Source: Patescibacteria group bacterium | GTDB lineage: Bacteria; Patescibacteriota; Minisyncoccia; UBA6257; 2-01-FULL-56-20 | Assembly (NCBI GenBank): GCA_028865305.1 | Contig: JAGWKM010000012.1 | Coordinates: forward strand, 1 to 34,869 | Length of the DNA: 34,869 nucleotides | Reading direction: 5' to 3' | Shown: positions 6,883-15,132 of the stretch, piece after piece | How the letters are laid out: each line of letters starts with the position of its first letter | How positions within the stretch are numbered: position 1 is the first letter of the stretch | Notes under the pieces: generated by a model | The model's database searches: none | Told to the model about the DNA's origin: nothing | The model's input: only the letters and a program-made list of their open reading frames with translations | Position numbers and translations under genes: made by a program

Positions 6883-8832
6883 ATGCTGACCATCAAACGT
6901 TCCGCTGAAAATCCGATTCTACTTCCGGCTCCGCAGTCGCCGTGGGAGGCGGAAGCGGTTTTCAATCCGTCTGTGGTAGAAAAGGACAAGCTGGTTCATA
7001 TGTTTTACCGCGCGGTCGGAAAAAAACCGGACGGCGGGGAGATTTCGGTCATCGGGCATACGGTGAGCAAGGATGGGGAGCGATTTCCGGCATCCGGCGC
7101 CCCGCGAGCATCGGAGGCCGGGAACCGGACGCAGTTTGTCGTTCCGGAATACGATTGGGAAAAATTCGGCTGCGAAGATCCGCGCGTCACGGAATTCGAG
7201 GGGCGCTATTATATTTTTTATACCGCGGTCCGGGAATTTTCGGCGGACGGCATCAAGGTGGCGGTGGCCGTGAGCGATGATCTTCAAAAAGTCGCCGAGA
7301 AGCATCTCGTGACGCCGTTCAACGCGAAGGCGATGGCGCTGTTTCCGGAGCGCGTCAACGGGAAAATTGCGGCACTTTTGACCATCAATACCGATCGGCC
7401 GCCGGCGCGGATTTGCATCGCCCTTTTCGACAAGATCGAGGATCTCTGGTCGGAAGAATACTGGAAGAATTGGTATGCCGACATCGGGAAGCATTATTTG
7501 GACATCGAAATGACCGAAAAGGACCAGGTGGAGGTCGGTTCGGCGCCGATAAAGACAAAAGAGGGCTGGCTCATCTTTTATTCCTATATTTATAATTACT
7601 TCGCGCCGCCGGCGATTTTCGGCGTCCAGGCGATGCTCTTGGATTTTGACGATCCGCGGAAGATCGTGGGCGAGGTGAAGCGGCCGTTTTTGGTGCCGGA
7701 GGAGGAATACGAGCACTACGGCAAAGTGCCGCACATCGTGTTTCCGTCGGGCGCGCTCATCCGCCGTTCGAATGTTTATTTATATTACGGCGCGGCGGAT
7801 ACGACCTGCTGCGTCGCGATCTTCAAATTGGGCGAATTGCTTGAAGAGCTGGTCCGCGTGGCGCGGCGGCAGCTGCAGCGATTCGAAAAGAACCCGATTA
7901 TCATGCCGATAGGGGAGCACGCATGGGAAGCGCAGGCGACCTTCAATCCGGCGGCGATTTACGAAAACCGCAAGGTGCATATTCTGTACCGCGCGATGTC
8001 GAACGACAACACGTCGGTGATCGGCTATGCGTCGTCGCTCGACGGCGTCCATATTACGGAACGGTTGCCGGAACCGATTTACGTGCCCCGCGCCGATTTT
8101 GAACGGAAGGGCGTGCCGGGCGGGAATTCCGGCTGCGAGGATCCCCGCATCACGAAGCTTGGCGACCGGATCTATATCTGCTATACGGCTTACGACGGCA
8201 AGGATCCGCCGCGCGTGGCGTTCGCGTCGATTCCGGTTGGCGATTTTGTGGCGCAGAAATGGGATTGGACCATGCCGGTTTTGATCTCGCCGCCGGGACT
8301 GGATGATAAGGATGCCTGTTTATTCCCGAAAAAGATTGGCGGCAAATATTGGTTCCTGCACCGTCTGGCGTCGGATATCTGGATCGATTCCGCGGATTCA
8401 CTCGATTACTTTGACGGCGAGGAACATTTCCTTGGTGGCAAAATCCTGATGCGGCCGCGCGATACGGCATGGGATTCGAAGCGCATCGGCATCACGGCGC
8501 CTCCCATCGAGACGAAGGGCGGCTGGCTGCTCCTTTATCACGGCATTTCGAAGCGCACGAACCATTATAACGTCCGCGCGGTGCTGCTTGACCTGAATGA
8601 CCCGTCAAAAATTTTGTACCGCACGCACGACACGATGCTGGAGCCGAAGATGCCGTATGAAAAAGAAGGGGTGGTGAATAACGTGGTTTTTCCGTGCGGG
8701 GCGGTCGTACTGCGGAAACAGCTTTTTGTTTATTACGGAGGGGCGGACAAGGTCGTGGGAGTGGCGATGGGAGATCTGCAGGAGATCGTATCAGGATTGG
8801 AGCATGAAGCGCGATATCATAGCAAGCAATAA
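6883..8832 (+). CDS. Tandem double-domain GH130 protein
   Basis: This 649-aa protein contains two complete GH130 beta-propellers joined head to tail. Domain 1 spans about 1-325 with GCEDPR at 96-101. Domain 2 spans about 332-649 with GCEDPR at 417-422. Domain 2 retains the LHR triplet (492-494) of canonical mannoside phosphorylases, while domain 1 has LLT at the equivalent place and is probably altered in phosphate binding or activity. No signal peptide is visible, so it should act in the cytosol. Single-domain GH130 enzymes are about 320-400 aa, so the fusion is clear. TAAAAT at 6871-6876 lies exactly 6 nt before the ATG, implying a leaderless mRNA. The gene may have arisen by duplication of a gene like its neighbour at 4924. 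Confidence 0.92.
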   Translation: MLTIKRSAENPILLPAPQSPWEAEAVFNPSVVEKDKLVHMFYRAVGKKPDGGEISVIGHTVSKDGERFPASGAPRASEAGNRTQFVVPEYDWEKFGCEDPRVTEFEGRYYIFYTAVREFSADGIKVAVAVSDDLQKVAEKHLVTPFNAKAMALFPERVNGKIAALLTINTDRPPARICIALFDKIEDLWSEEYWKNWYADIGKHYLDIEMTEKDQVEVGSAPIKTKEGWLIFYSYIYNYFAPPAIFGVQAMLLDFDDPRKIVGEVKRPFLVPEEEYEHYGKVPHIVFPSGALIRRSNVYLYYGAADTTCCVAIFKLGELLEELVRVARRQLQRFEKNPIIMPIGEHAWEAQATFNPAAIYENRKVHILYRAMSNDNTSVIGYASSLDGVHITERLPEPIYVPRADFERKGVPGGNSGCEDPRITKLGDRIYICYTAYDGKDPPRVAFASIPVGDFVAQKWDWTMPVLISPPGLDDKDACLFPKKIGGKYWFLHRLASDIWIDSADSLDYFDGEEHFLGGKILMRPRDTAWDSKRIGITAPPIETKGGWLLLYHGISKRTNHYNVRAVLLDLNDPSKILYRTHDTMLEPKMPYEKEGVVNNVVFPCGAVVLRKQLFVYYGGADKVVGVAMGDLQEIVSGLEHEARYHSKQ

Positions 8833-8966
8833 ATAGGCGCACCGCACATCAATTATTGAATATCGAACAGGCTGGAACGAGGGCGGCGTCCTTTGCCTCA
8901 AAAATGCCTTCCCGCCGCAGGTTTTTCAAGGGGTAACGGCTTTCCGGAATGGTAGAATAAGGGAAT

Positions 8967-10238
8967 ATGAAAGAGAAAAAAACTTCGCGGTTTTCCCGCT
9001 TTCTCCGGATTCTCGGTCCGGGCCTGATCACGGGCGCGGCGGATGATGATCCGTCGGGCATCGCGACCTATTCGCAGACCGGTGCGCAATTCGGCTACGG
9101 CCAGCTTTGGATCGCCGTATTTTTATATCCCTTGATGACGGCGGTGCAGGAGGCATGCGCCCGCATCGGCGCGGTGACGAAGAAAGGGATCGCGGAGGTC
9201 ATCAAAGAAAATTACAGCAAGAAAATCTTGTACGGCGCGGTGCTTTTGATCCTGGTTGCGAATACCGTGAACATCGGCGCGGACATCGGCGCGATGGCGG
9301 CCGCGGTTCGGCTCATCATTCCCATCCCTTTTATCCTTATTACTCTCGGATTCACGGTCCTCATGCTCCTGCTTGAAGTGTTTATTCCGTATAAGCGATA
9401 TGCGAAAATGCTGAAATGGCTGGCCGTCGTGATGGTGGTTTATCCGGTTACGGTGTTTTTAGTGCGCGAACCCTGGGCGGAGATTCTGCATGCTACGTTC
9501 CTGCCGCATATCCGGTTCAGTTTCCAATTTTTATTCATTCTCGTCGGCGTCGCCGGCACGACTATTTCTCCTTATATGTTTTTTTGGCAGGCCTCGGAGG
9601 AGGTCGAGGAGGAGAGGGATAAGCGATCAGCGGCCGGGTCGGTGCCGAAAAGCTTCATCCGGAACATGCGGATTGATACGTTCCTCGGCATGCTGATTTC
9701 AAATGTCATCACCTGGTGCATTATCGTCGTCACGGCGACCGTCTTGAACCAGAATGGCGTGACGAATATCGCGACGGCTGCGGATGCGGCAAAAGCCCTG
9801 GCACCGCTCGTGCATACGTTCCCCCATGCCGGTTTCCTCGCCGAATTTATTTTCGCGGTCGGTATCGTGGGATTGGGATTGCTTGCCGTGCCGGTCCTCG
9901 CCGGGTCCGCAGCTTACGCCTTGGCCGAAGCGTTCCATTGGCACGAAGGGCTTTACCGCAAATTCAGGCAGGCGCACGGGTTTTACGGCGTGATCACGGC
10001 CGCGACGCTCATCGGCCTCGGCATCAATTTCATCGGCATTGATCCCATCAAGGCGCTCGTCGTTACGGCTGTCATCAATGGCGTTGTCGCCGTGCCTTTG
10101 ATCGCGCTCATCATCGCCATTTCGTCCAATCGGCAAATCATGGGCGATTACCGGAGCGGAAACCTGTCGAAGGTGTTCCTGTGGCTCGCGTTCGCAATCA
10201 TGGGTTTGGCGGCCGTCCTGATGTTCGCGACATTATGA
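8967..10238 (+). CDS. NRAMP-family (SLC11-like) divalent metal transporter, divergent metal site
   Basis: This 423-aa integral membrane protein has about 11 TM segments and the LeuT-like NRAMP architecture. TM1 carries DDDPSGIATY (26-35) in place of the classical DPGN, and TM6 carries SPYMFFWQ (201-208) where Mn/Fe NRAMPs have a metal-binding Met in MPH. The acidic segment EEVEEERDKR follows TM6. The loss of the soft Met ligand is typical of NRAMP-related transporters with other substrates, including Mg2+, so Mn2+ transport should not be assumed. TAGAAT with an upstream TG (8950-8958) lies 8 nt before the start. The gene converges with the YggT gene. Confidence 0.9.
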   Translation: MKEKKTSRFSRFLRILGPGLITGAADDDPSGIATYSQTGAQFGYGQLWIAVFLYPLMTAVQEACARIGAVTKKGIAEVIKENYSKKILYGAVLLILVANTVNIGADIGAMAAAVRLIIPIPFILITLGFTVLMLLLEVFIPYKRYAKMLKWLAVVMVVYPVTVFLVREPWAEILHATFLPHIRFSFQFLFILVGVAGTTISPYMFFWQASEEVEEERDKRSAAGSVPKSFIRNMRIDTFLGMLISNVITWCIIVVTATVLNQNGVTNIATAADAAKALAPLVHTFPHAGFLAEFIFAVGIVGLGLLAVPVLAGSAAYALAEAFHWHEGLYRKFRQAHGFYGVITAATLIGLGINFIGIDPIKALVVTAVINGVVAVPLIALIIAISSNRQIMGDYRSGNLSKVFLWLAFAIMGLAAVLMFATL

Positions 10239-10253
10239 TTTTCCGGAAACGGT

Positions 10254-10619
10254 TCAGCTGCGTCCATCGTCTTGCTCCTCTAATTTTCTCGCTGCCTCCG
10301 GCGTGGAGACCGGTTTTCCGATCAGTATCAGCCGCACGATGGCCCAGGCGATGATCCAGTAAACCAACATGGCGAGCAGTGTCGTCCATTCAAACACGCT
10401 GCCCGCGACAACCGTAATCCGGAAGACCGCCAGGAACGGTGCAACGAACGGATAGGTGATTGCGTAAACGAAACTGGTGAATCCCGCGGCCGGGTTCGCG
10501 CCGAATAGCTTCAGGAGAAAACGGAAGACGAGGCCGACTTCCAAAATCCAGAGCAGGTACCAAACGACCTGTGTTGCGCGGTAGAGCGGTTTTGTTTCCG
10601 GCGAAGTGGAAGCGTCCAT
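10254..10619 (-). CDS. YggT family membrane protein
   Basis: This 121-aa protein has two to three hydrophobic segments and the YggT-like stretch FRFLLKLFGANPAAGF followed by YPFVAPF. YggT proteins are small membrane proteins of uncertain role, often near cell-division or osmotic genes. The C-terminal tail is acidic and soluble. The stop lies 15 nt from the stop of the NRAMP gene, in convergent arrangement. Confidence 0.82.
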   Translation of the reverse strand: MDASTSPETKPLYRATQVVWYLLWILEVGLVFRFLLKLFGANPAAGFTSFVYAITYPFVAPFLAVFRITVVAGSVFEWTTLLAMLVYWIIAWAIVRLILIGKPVSTPEAARKLEEQDDGRS

Positions 10620-10702
10620 GGGAAAAACGCTACTCCACCGGGATGGATTTTGCGTGAATCAAAAATCCGCCCCAAGAGCGGTTTTGTTTTTTTGCCGTTT
10701 TT

Positions 10703-11344
10703 CTATCCTTGTTTTTGCGGCACCTGCACCTGCATTTCGCCGTCCGTCGTGGTCGAAACTTCAAAGAAGGTATTTGCCGAATCGCCGGTTGAAATCAAGA
10801 ATGGCGCGCTTGCCGGATCCACCGTGAACGTCACGCTTTCATTGTAAGCCGTGTTTGCGTCGCCTTGGCAGGTGCCGTCGGGCGCCAAGGGGAAATTAGT
10901 CGAAGCGGGAGCGGTTGGCGCGGCCATGTCGCCGTTTTCGTCCGTGATGAGCCGCAGGTTGATCGGCACGCATTGGCCGCTCGGTCCCATTTGGATGTTG
11001 ACGCCGAGCACCAGCTGGTTTTCCTGAAGCATGGCGCTCATGATGCCTAATTGCTGCTGGCCTTCAACCCAGGCGGCCGGATAAGGCGGCTGGAAAATCG
11101 ACTGGTAGGCGGTCTGCGGCTGGCCGGAACCGGCGGAGGATGGGGAGGACGAAGAAGCGGCGGACGCGATGGTCGAGGAAGCCGTGCTCGATGCTTGCGG
11201 GGAACTGGTTGCAATCTGGGAATTGTTTTGCGCCGTTTGGGATGGTTGGATGTATTGGGGGCCGGAGAAGAGGGCGAAATAGGTGATGAAGCCGAGGATG
11301 AGCGCCAATGCGCCGAGGACTATAAGGGCTTTATTTGCATTCAT
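10703..11344 (-). CDS. Membrane-anchored protein with Ser/Ala-rich linker, unknown function
   Basis: This 213-aa protein has one N-terminal TM segment (about 7-26) without a lipobox, a low-complexity Ser/Ala/Thr linker (about 40-80) and an extracytoplasmic domain of about 120 aa containing two cysteines (in GQCVP and DGTCQG) that could pair. No family is recognised. TATAAT on the minus strand (11351-11356) lies exactly 6 nt before the ATG, implying a leaderless transcript. It is separated from nrdJ by a strong terminator. Confidence 0.78.
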   Translation of the reverse strand: MNANKALIVLGALALILGFITYFALFSGPQYIQPSQTAQNNSQIATSSPQASSTASSTIASAASSSSPSSAGSGQPQTAYQSIFQPPYPAAWVEGQQQLGIMSAMLQENQLVLGVNIQMGPSGQCVPINLRLITDENGDMAAPTAPASTNFPLAPDGTCQGDANTAYNESVTFTVDPASAPFLISTGDSANTFFEVSTTTDGEMQVQVPQKQG

Positions 11345-11433
11345 TCATTTATTATACCGTATTTGCCTTTTGTAGGCCCTCAAAGCATTGATGCGAGATT
11401 GGAGTCCGTTGATGTTTCCCTATGGGTAAACAT

Positions 11434-11475
11434 AAAAACGGCATCCGATACGTCGAGGCGTCGGATGTCGTTTTT
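11434..11475 (-). terminator. Strong 15-bp hairpin terminator after nrdJ
   Basis: Arms 11434-11448 and 11461-11475 pair over 15 positions with one G-T. A-runs and T-runs flank both sides, so it can act on either strand. In context it ends the minus-strand nrdJ transcript before the anchored-protein gene. Confidence 0.88.
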
Positions 11476-11492
11476 ATAATGATCTAAAACCC

Positions 11493-13787
11493 TTAACCAT
11501 TAACCTGTTTTTCCGCTTCCTGCGCGAGCGCGTCATCGATCTCGCACACGCCACCGGCGCATGCCAATTCTTTTTTCACATCCGTCTGGTCCTCGTGCTC
11601 ATAGAGCAGAATCTGCGAGAAGTCGATCCTCGGCATTTTGGCCGTCATCTGTTCGTAGCGCTCTTTCGTAATTTCCTCGTACGGCGCCAAGAGATAGGCG
11701 TGGTCTTCGCGCGGCAGGAAGGAAAGTCCGCCGAGCATGTCCCAATTCTCGTAAAGCCAGTTCGCGACGCCGATCCACTCGTTTTCGCCGACGGAAATCG
11801 TGACTGACGGGTTGTGCTCCGTATAGTTCTGTTTCACTTTTTTCCAGTATTCGAGCTGTTCGATTGCAGTGATGTCGTCTTTCTTTACGGCGTTATCCGG
11901 AGCTTTCACCGGGAACTCTATGACGTAGGTATTTGCCGACGCGACCGACTGGCCGACTTCGGGGAAGTATGGGATCTTTTGGTCCTTCAGCATCTGGAAC
12001 AGGGCGTCGGTTGCCGAAATGCGTACGCGGCGGATGTAATATTGCGCGTGGCGCGGATGGAGGCCCGACGAGGAATCGACGGTCTGCGAAACGGTGCCGG
12101 ACGGTTTCACGCACGTGATGCAGGTCGAAGGCGTGATGCCGAACCGCGCGGCGTATTCCCGGTTTACCTCGAGCGTGTAATCGCGGATTTTCCGCAGGAC
12201 GTATTCATTCCGTACGGCCGGGCAATCCCATTGGCCGGTGATTGAAACGCCGAGCAGCCGCTCAGCTTCGCAGTGCTGTTTCCATTCCTTGGAAAGGTAG
12301 GGGAAATTGGTGAGCGTGGATTGGTAGGTGCCGAGGATGGCCGCGATGCGGGCTTTTTTGATCAGCGTTTCTTCAGTGTCTTCCGCCCGGGCGACTATCT
12401 CAGACAGGTTACAGAACTGTTTCGATTGCAGGATGATTTCGCCGCAGGGATTGGTGCCGAGGAGGGAAACATCGTTTTTCAGGGCTTTTAACCGCCGCGC
12501 CGGGAGCTGTTTCTGCAGGCCGCCGCGGTTGAAAAGGCCGCGTTCGCCGGATCGGCTTTTGACGAGCGAAATCCATTCTTCCATGAAGGTTTCCGCGCTT
12601 GGTTTTTCAAGATATACCGCTGAATTATTAGCCATCGAGCGCTGGGGTTCCGTGAAATAAAACTGGCCCATTTTCGCGGTGCGCATCTCCGGGCTGTCCA
12701 AATCCGAAAGTGAAATCATCGCGCTCCGACGCACGCCGCCCGCAACCACGCATTCGCCGATTTTGCAGGCGATGTCGTGCGCATCGATATCCGAAAGCCG
12801 CCGTCCCTGCTTGCTCAAAACCTTTGCGCGGGCAAAGGTGAGCGCCCGGCGCAACGGTTCCGGCCCGGAGCTTTTGCCGCCCATCGTCTTCAGGCGTGCG
12901 CCGGCCGGACGCAGTCCTGAAAAATCGAAATCGATATCCTTGCCGTCAAACCAGGTCTTGAGGCCGAGGGTCATCGCGTCGCACCATCCTTCTTTGCTGT
13001 CCGGGATCACGAAGGTCGCCAGCTTTTTGCCCGTTTGTTTTTTGATCTGCGGCAGTTTCTCGACATTCGCGCGCTCGACGCTGAATCCGACGCCGGTGCC
13101 GCTCATCGAGATGAACATGATTTCGGCAAAATCTTCCAATTTCTGGATGGCGATGAAGGAACAGTTGTAGGCCGCGATGTTGTTCGTTCGCGCCGCCTTG
13201 CCTGCAAACTGCAAAAGGCGCATGGAGGGCATCGCTTCCTGTTTGAGGATCGCTTCGCGCACTTCCGCATATTCGGTATCGGTGAGCTTCCCGCCGAGGT
13301 TCTCTTTCATAAAGTTCACGTAGCGGTCCACGGTTTCGATCCAGGTCTCGCGGCGGCCTTCTTCTTCAATCCAGTTTGAATAGGTGCGGTAGTAAACGAA
13401 TTCGGCGAGCGGGTTCCGGAAGAATTTTTTGCTTTCATCCGCCAGCTGTTTGACGTTCGCCGGGATCTCGCGCTTGCGTTCGCGGATCTGTGCGCGATCG
13501 TTGCGGTAGAGGATGTATGCCTTTGCCGTTTTCGCGTAATCCATTACGATGAGCGCAGTTTCGACGGCGTCCTGGATCTGTTCGATGGTCGGGATGTGTT
13601 CCGCGGGAAATTTTTTATTCAATTCGAGCACCGCCTGCTCCGCGACCTTCACCCCGTCATCCCGCGAACCTTCGCCCGTGACCGTCATCGCTTTCGTGAT
13701 AGCGTTCACAATGCGGTGATCGTCAAATTGCACGATCCGTCCGTCCCTTTTGCGCACCTGAACAAAATGATTTTTGGAAAAAATCAT
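11493..13787 (-). CDS. nrdJ: Adenosylcobalamin-dependent ribonucleotide reductase (class II)
   Basis: This 764-aa enzyme makes deoxyribonucleotides from ribonucleotides. An ATP-cone domain occupies about 8-105 (VRKRDGRIVQFD). The catalytic barrel follows with Cys209 (AYNCSF), the thiyl-radical Cys448 in NPCGE (446-450) and Cys459 (FCNLSE). The C-terminal CAGGVC pair would re-reduce the active site. The sequence resembles the monomeric triphosphate-reductase type. No small radical-generating subunit is nearby, consistent with B12 use. The frame is open back to 14060, but the ATG at 13787 is preferred because the ATP cone starts there and the upstream stretch forms a structured leader. No B12 synthesis gene is in the window. 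Confidence 0.94.
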   Translation of the reverse strand: MIFSKNHFVQVRKRDGRIVQFDDHRIVNAITKAMTVTGEGSRDDGVKVAEQAVLELNKKFPAEHIPTIEQIQDAVETALIVMDYAKTAKAYILYRNDRAQIRERKREIPANVKQLADESKKFFRNPLAEFVYYRTYSNWIEEEGRRETWIETVDRYVNFMKENLGGKLTDTEYAEVREAILKQEAMPSMRLLQFAGKAARTNNIAAYNCSFIAIQKLEDFAEIMFISMSGTGVGFSVERANVEKLPQIKKQTGKKLATFVIPDSKEGWCDAMTLGLKTWFDGKDIDFDFSGLRPAGARLKTMGGKSSGPEPLRRALTFARAKVLSKQGRRLSDIDAHDIACKIGECVVAGGVRRSAMISLSDLDSPEMRTAKMGQFYFTEPQRSMANNSAVYLEKPSAETFMEEWISLVKSRSGERGLFNRGGLQKQLPARRLKALKNDVSLLGTNPCGEIILQSKQFCNLSEIVARAEDTEETLIKKARIAAILGTYQSTLTNFPYLSKEWKQHCEAERLLGVSITGQWDCPAVRNEYVLRKIRDYTLEVNREYAARFGITPSTCITCVKPSGTVSQTVDSSSGLHPRHAQYYIRRVRISATDALFQMLKDQKIPYFPEVGQSVASANTYVIEFPVKAPDNAVKKDDITAIEQLEYWKKVKQNYTEHNPSVTISVGENEWIGVANWLYENWDMLGGLSFLPREDHAYLLAPYEEITKERYEQMTAKMPRIDFSQILLYEHEDQTDVKKELACAGGVCEIDDALAQEAEKQVNG

Positions 13788-13813
13788 GTAGAAATGTTTT
13801 TTTCTTATCGCCT

Positions 13814-13893
13814 CACTGAAAATACCTTGTCCATTGTGGTTGTCTTCCCCTCCGCGAGCGGAGTTCCGTATCTTGGACCAGATTTTTTCAGTG
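13814..13893 (-). promoter_or_regulatory. Structured 80-nt leader RNA upstream of nrdJ
   Basis: On the minus strand the element ends 26 nt before the nrdJ start. An outer 9-bp stem (13814-13822 with 13885-13893) is followed by a 6x6 internal loop and a 5-bp stem (13829-13833 with 13874-13878). An inner hairpin CTCCG/CGGAG lies at 13850-13854/13859-13863. The three-tier pairing suggests a cis-regulatory RNA. It lacks most cobalamin-riboswitch landmarks. A published nrdJ-associated RNA motif exists, but identity with this element is not established here. Confidence 0.5.
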
Positions 13894-14333
13894 TCGCGAC
13901 TCAAAAAATAAGGTTTATATTTTCGACTTTCTAATTTTACCATCGAGGGCAACTGAGAACTGTGAATAACATCCTTTTCTTTCCGGACCCCGGCCCGGAA
14001 ACAGATTTTAAAGGGAATTTTTCGTTTCTCCAACCAAAATATTGATTTTTGTAAAGTCATTTTCTTACGAAGCCGGGCATTTTCCCATTCCCCGGGCTTT
14101 CTTCATTTCTTTTTCAGAAATATTCAGAAAAAATTTATTTTTTTGTTATCAAAAATTTAACTTGATTATGGTATTTTCCCCGAGGGGGGATTTAAGAGAT
14201 TAAAAAATTATTAAATTTAAATTAATTTTTTCTAAAAATTATCCAAACATCCGCAATCTCACGGTAAATTCATTGTCATTCAGGTTTTATATAAGAAAAA
14301 GTCGGAAAAAATCTGGAAAAAAATAAATAAAAT
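13894..14333. other. AT-rich intergenic region between nrdJ leader and nucleotidyltransferase
   Basis: About 440 bp without a convincing gene. It contains a hairpin TTTCCGG/CCGGAAA around 13991-14012 and an imperfect CCCGGGC/GCCGGG pair around 14073-14100. A CCCCGAGGGGGG stretch lies near 14180, and long A/T runs extend up to the ATG at 14334. No clear promoter hexamer pair is visible for the downstream gene. An extended open frame of nrdJ covers part of it but looks non-coding. Confidence 0.5.
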
Positions 14334-15041
14334 ATGAAATGCGTCATACTAGCTGCGGGCGAGGGAATGCGGATGCGGCCGCTCACGCTCGAAACCCCGA
14401 AACCGATGCTTGCGATCGACGGCCGGCCGATTTTGGAACATCTTATCGATTCTTTGCCGGGCGAAATTGATGAGGTAATCGTGGTTGTCGGTTATTTGCG
14501 CCATCAAATCCAAAGTTATTTCGGTTCGCGCTATCGGGACCGGCGGATTGAATACGCGGTTCAGCAAAAAAAGGAGGGTACCTACCGCGTGCTCGAACTT
14601 TGCCGGCCGTTTTTGGACGACGAACGGTTCCTGTTACTTTATGCGGACGACTTGCACGGGCGCGACGGGTTGAGGATATGCGTGGAAAGCGGGGAGTACT
14701 GCATGTTGGTCTCGGCGGTTTCCGATCCGCGCCGGTTCGGGGTGGTGGAGGTGGATGGCCATGGCAGGATCCTGAACATCGAAGAGAAACCGGAACGGCC
14801 AAAATCGAACTTGGTACTGCCCGGGCCCATCGTGCTCGATAAGACCATTTTCCATTACGGTGCGCGGCCGCACGCAAACGGTGAATTTTATCTCACTGAC
14901 AGTTTGGCGCAGATGGTCGAGGCGGGCTATCCGATGTTCGCCGTGCGATCGAATTTTTGGCTGCCGATCAATACACCGGATGATCTCGCGAGGGCGAGAG
15001 CGGCGATAGCGCCGGAACGGGTCGGGCAGGAAGTCGGTTAG
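14334..15041 (+). CDS. Sugar-1-phosphate nucleotidyltransferase
   Basis: This 235-aa protein activates a sugar-1-phosphate with an NTP. The Rossmann-like nucleotide-binding signature LAAGEGMRMRPLT is at 6-18 with KPML soon after, the metal-binding Asp lies in YADDLHG, and EEKP follows in the middle. It belongs to the glucose-1-phosphate thymidylyltransferase / mannose-1-phosphate guanylyltransferase group, but the base and sugar cannot be read from the sequence. It lacks a C-terminal left-handed beta-helix, so it is a single-function form. The GH130 genes nearby could feed it mannose-1-phosphate, which is speculative. Confidence 0.9.
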   Translation: MKCVILAAGEGMRMRPLTLETPKPMLAIDGRPILEHLIDSLPGEIDEVIVVVGYLRHQIQSYFGSRYRDRRIEYAVQQKKEGTYRVLELCRPFLDDERFLLLYADDLHGRDGLRICVESGEYCMLVSAVSDPRRFGVVEVDGHGRILNIEEKPERPKSNLVLPGPIVLDKTIFHYGARPHANGEFYLTDSLAQMVEAGYPMFAVRSNFWLPINTPDDLARARAAIAPERVGQEVG

Positions 15042-15132
15042 GCGGTGTGCGCGCGGCTGCGGCCTTGGCTGCCGCGAAGATGCGAAAGGACCGGAGATGA
15101 CACGCGGGTACAATTCCGCTACACTGAATTCC

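Noticed and set aside
6919-7734. 271-codon frame antisense to the tandem GH130 gene
   Set aside because: It lies opposite a clear enzyme domain in GC-biased sequence and shows no recognisable protein pattern. The same holds for the other long antisense frames (for example 5284-5874, 24905-25741).
13788-14060. N-terminal extension of nrdJ by 91 codons
   Set aside because: The extension has no domain, overlaps the structured leader and the ATP-cone begins right after the ATG at 13787.
13814-14060. Cobalamin riboswitch upstream of nrdJ
   Set aside because: CACTG and GGGGAAG pieces occur, but the rest of the core and the B12-box are not found; kept only as an unclassified structured leader.
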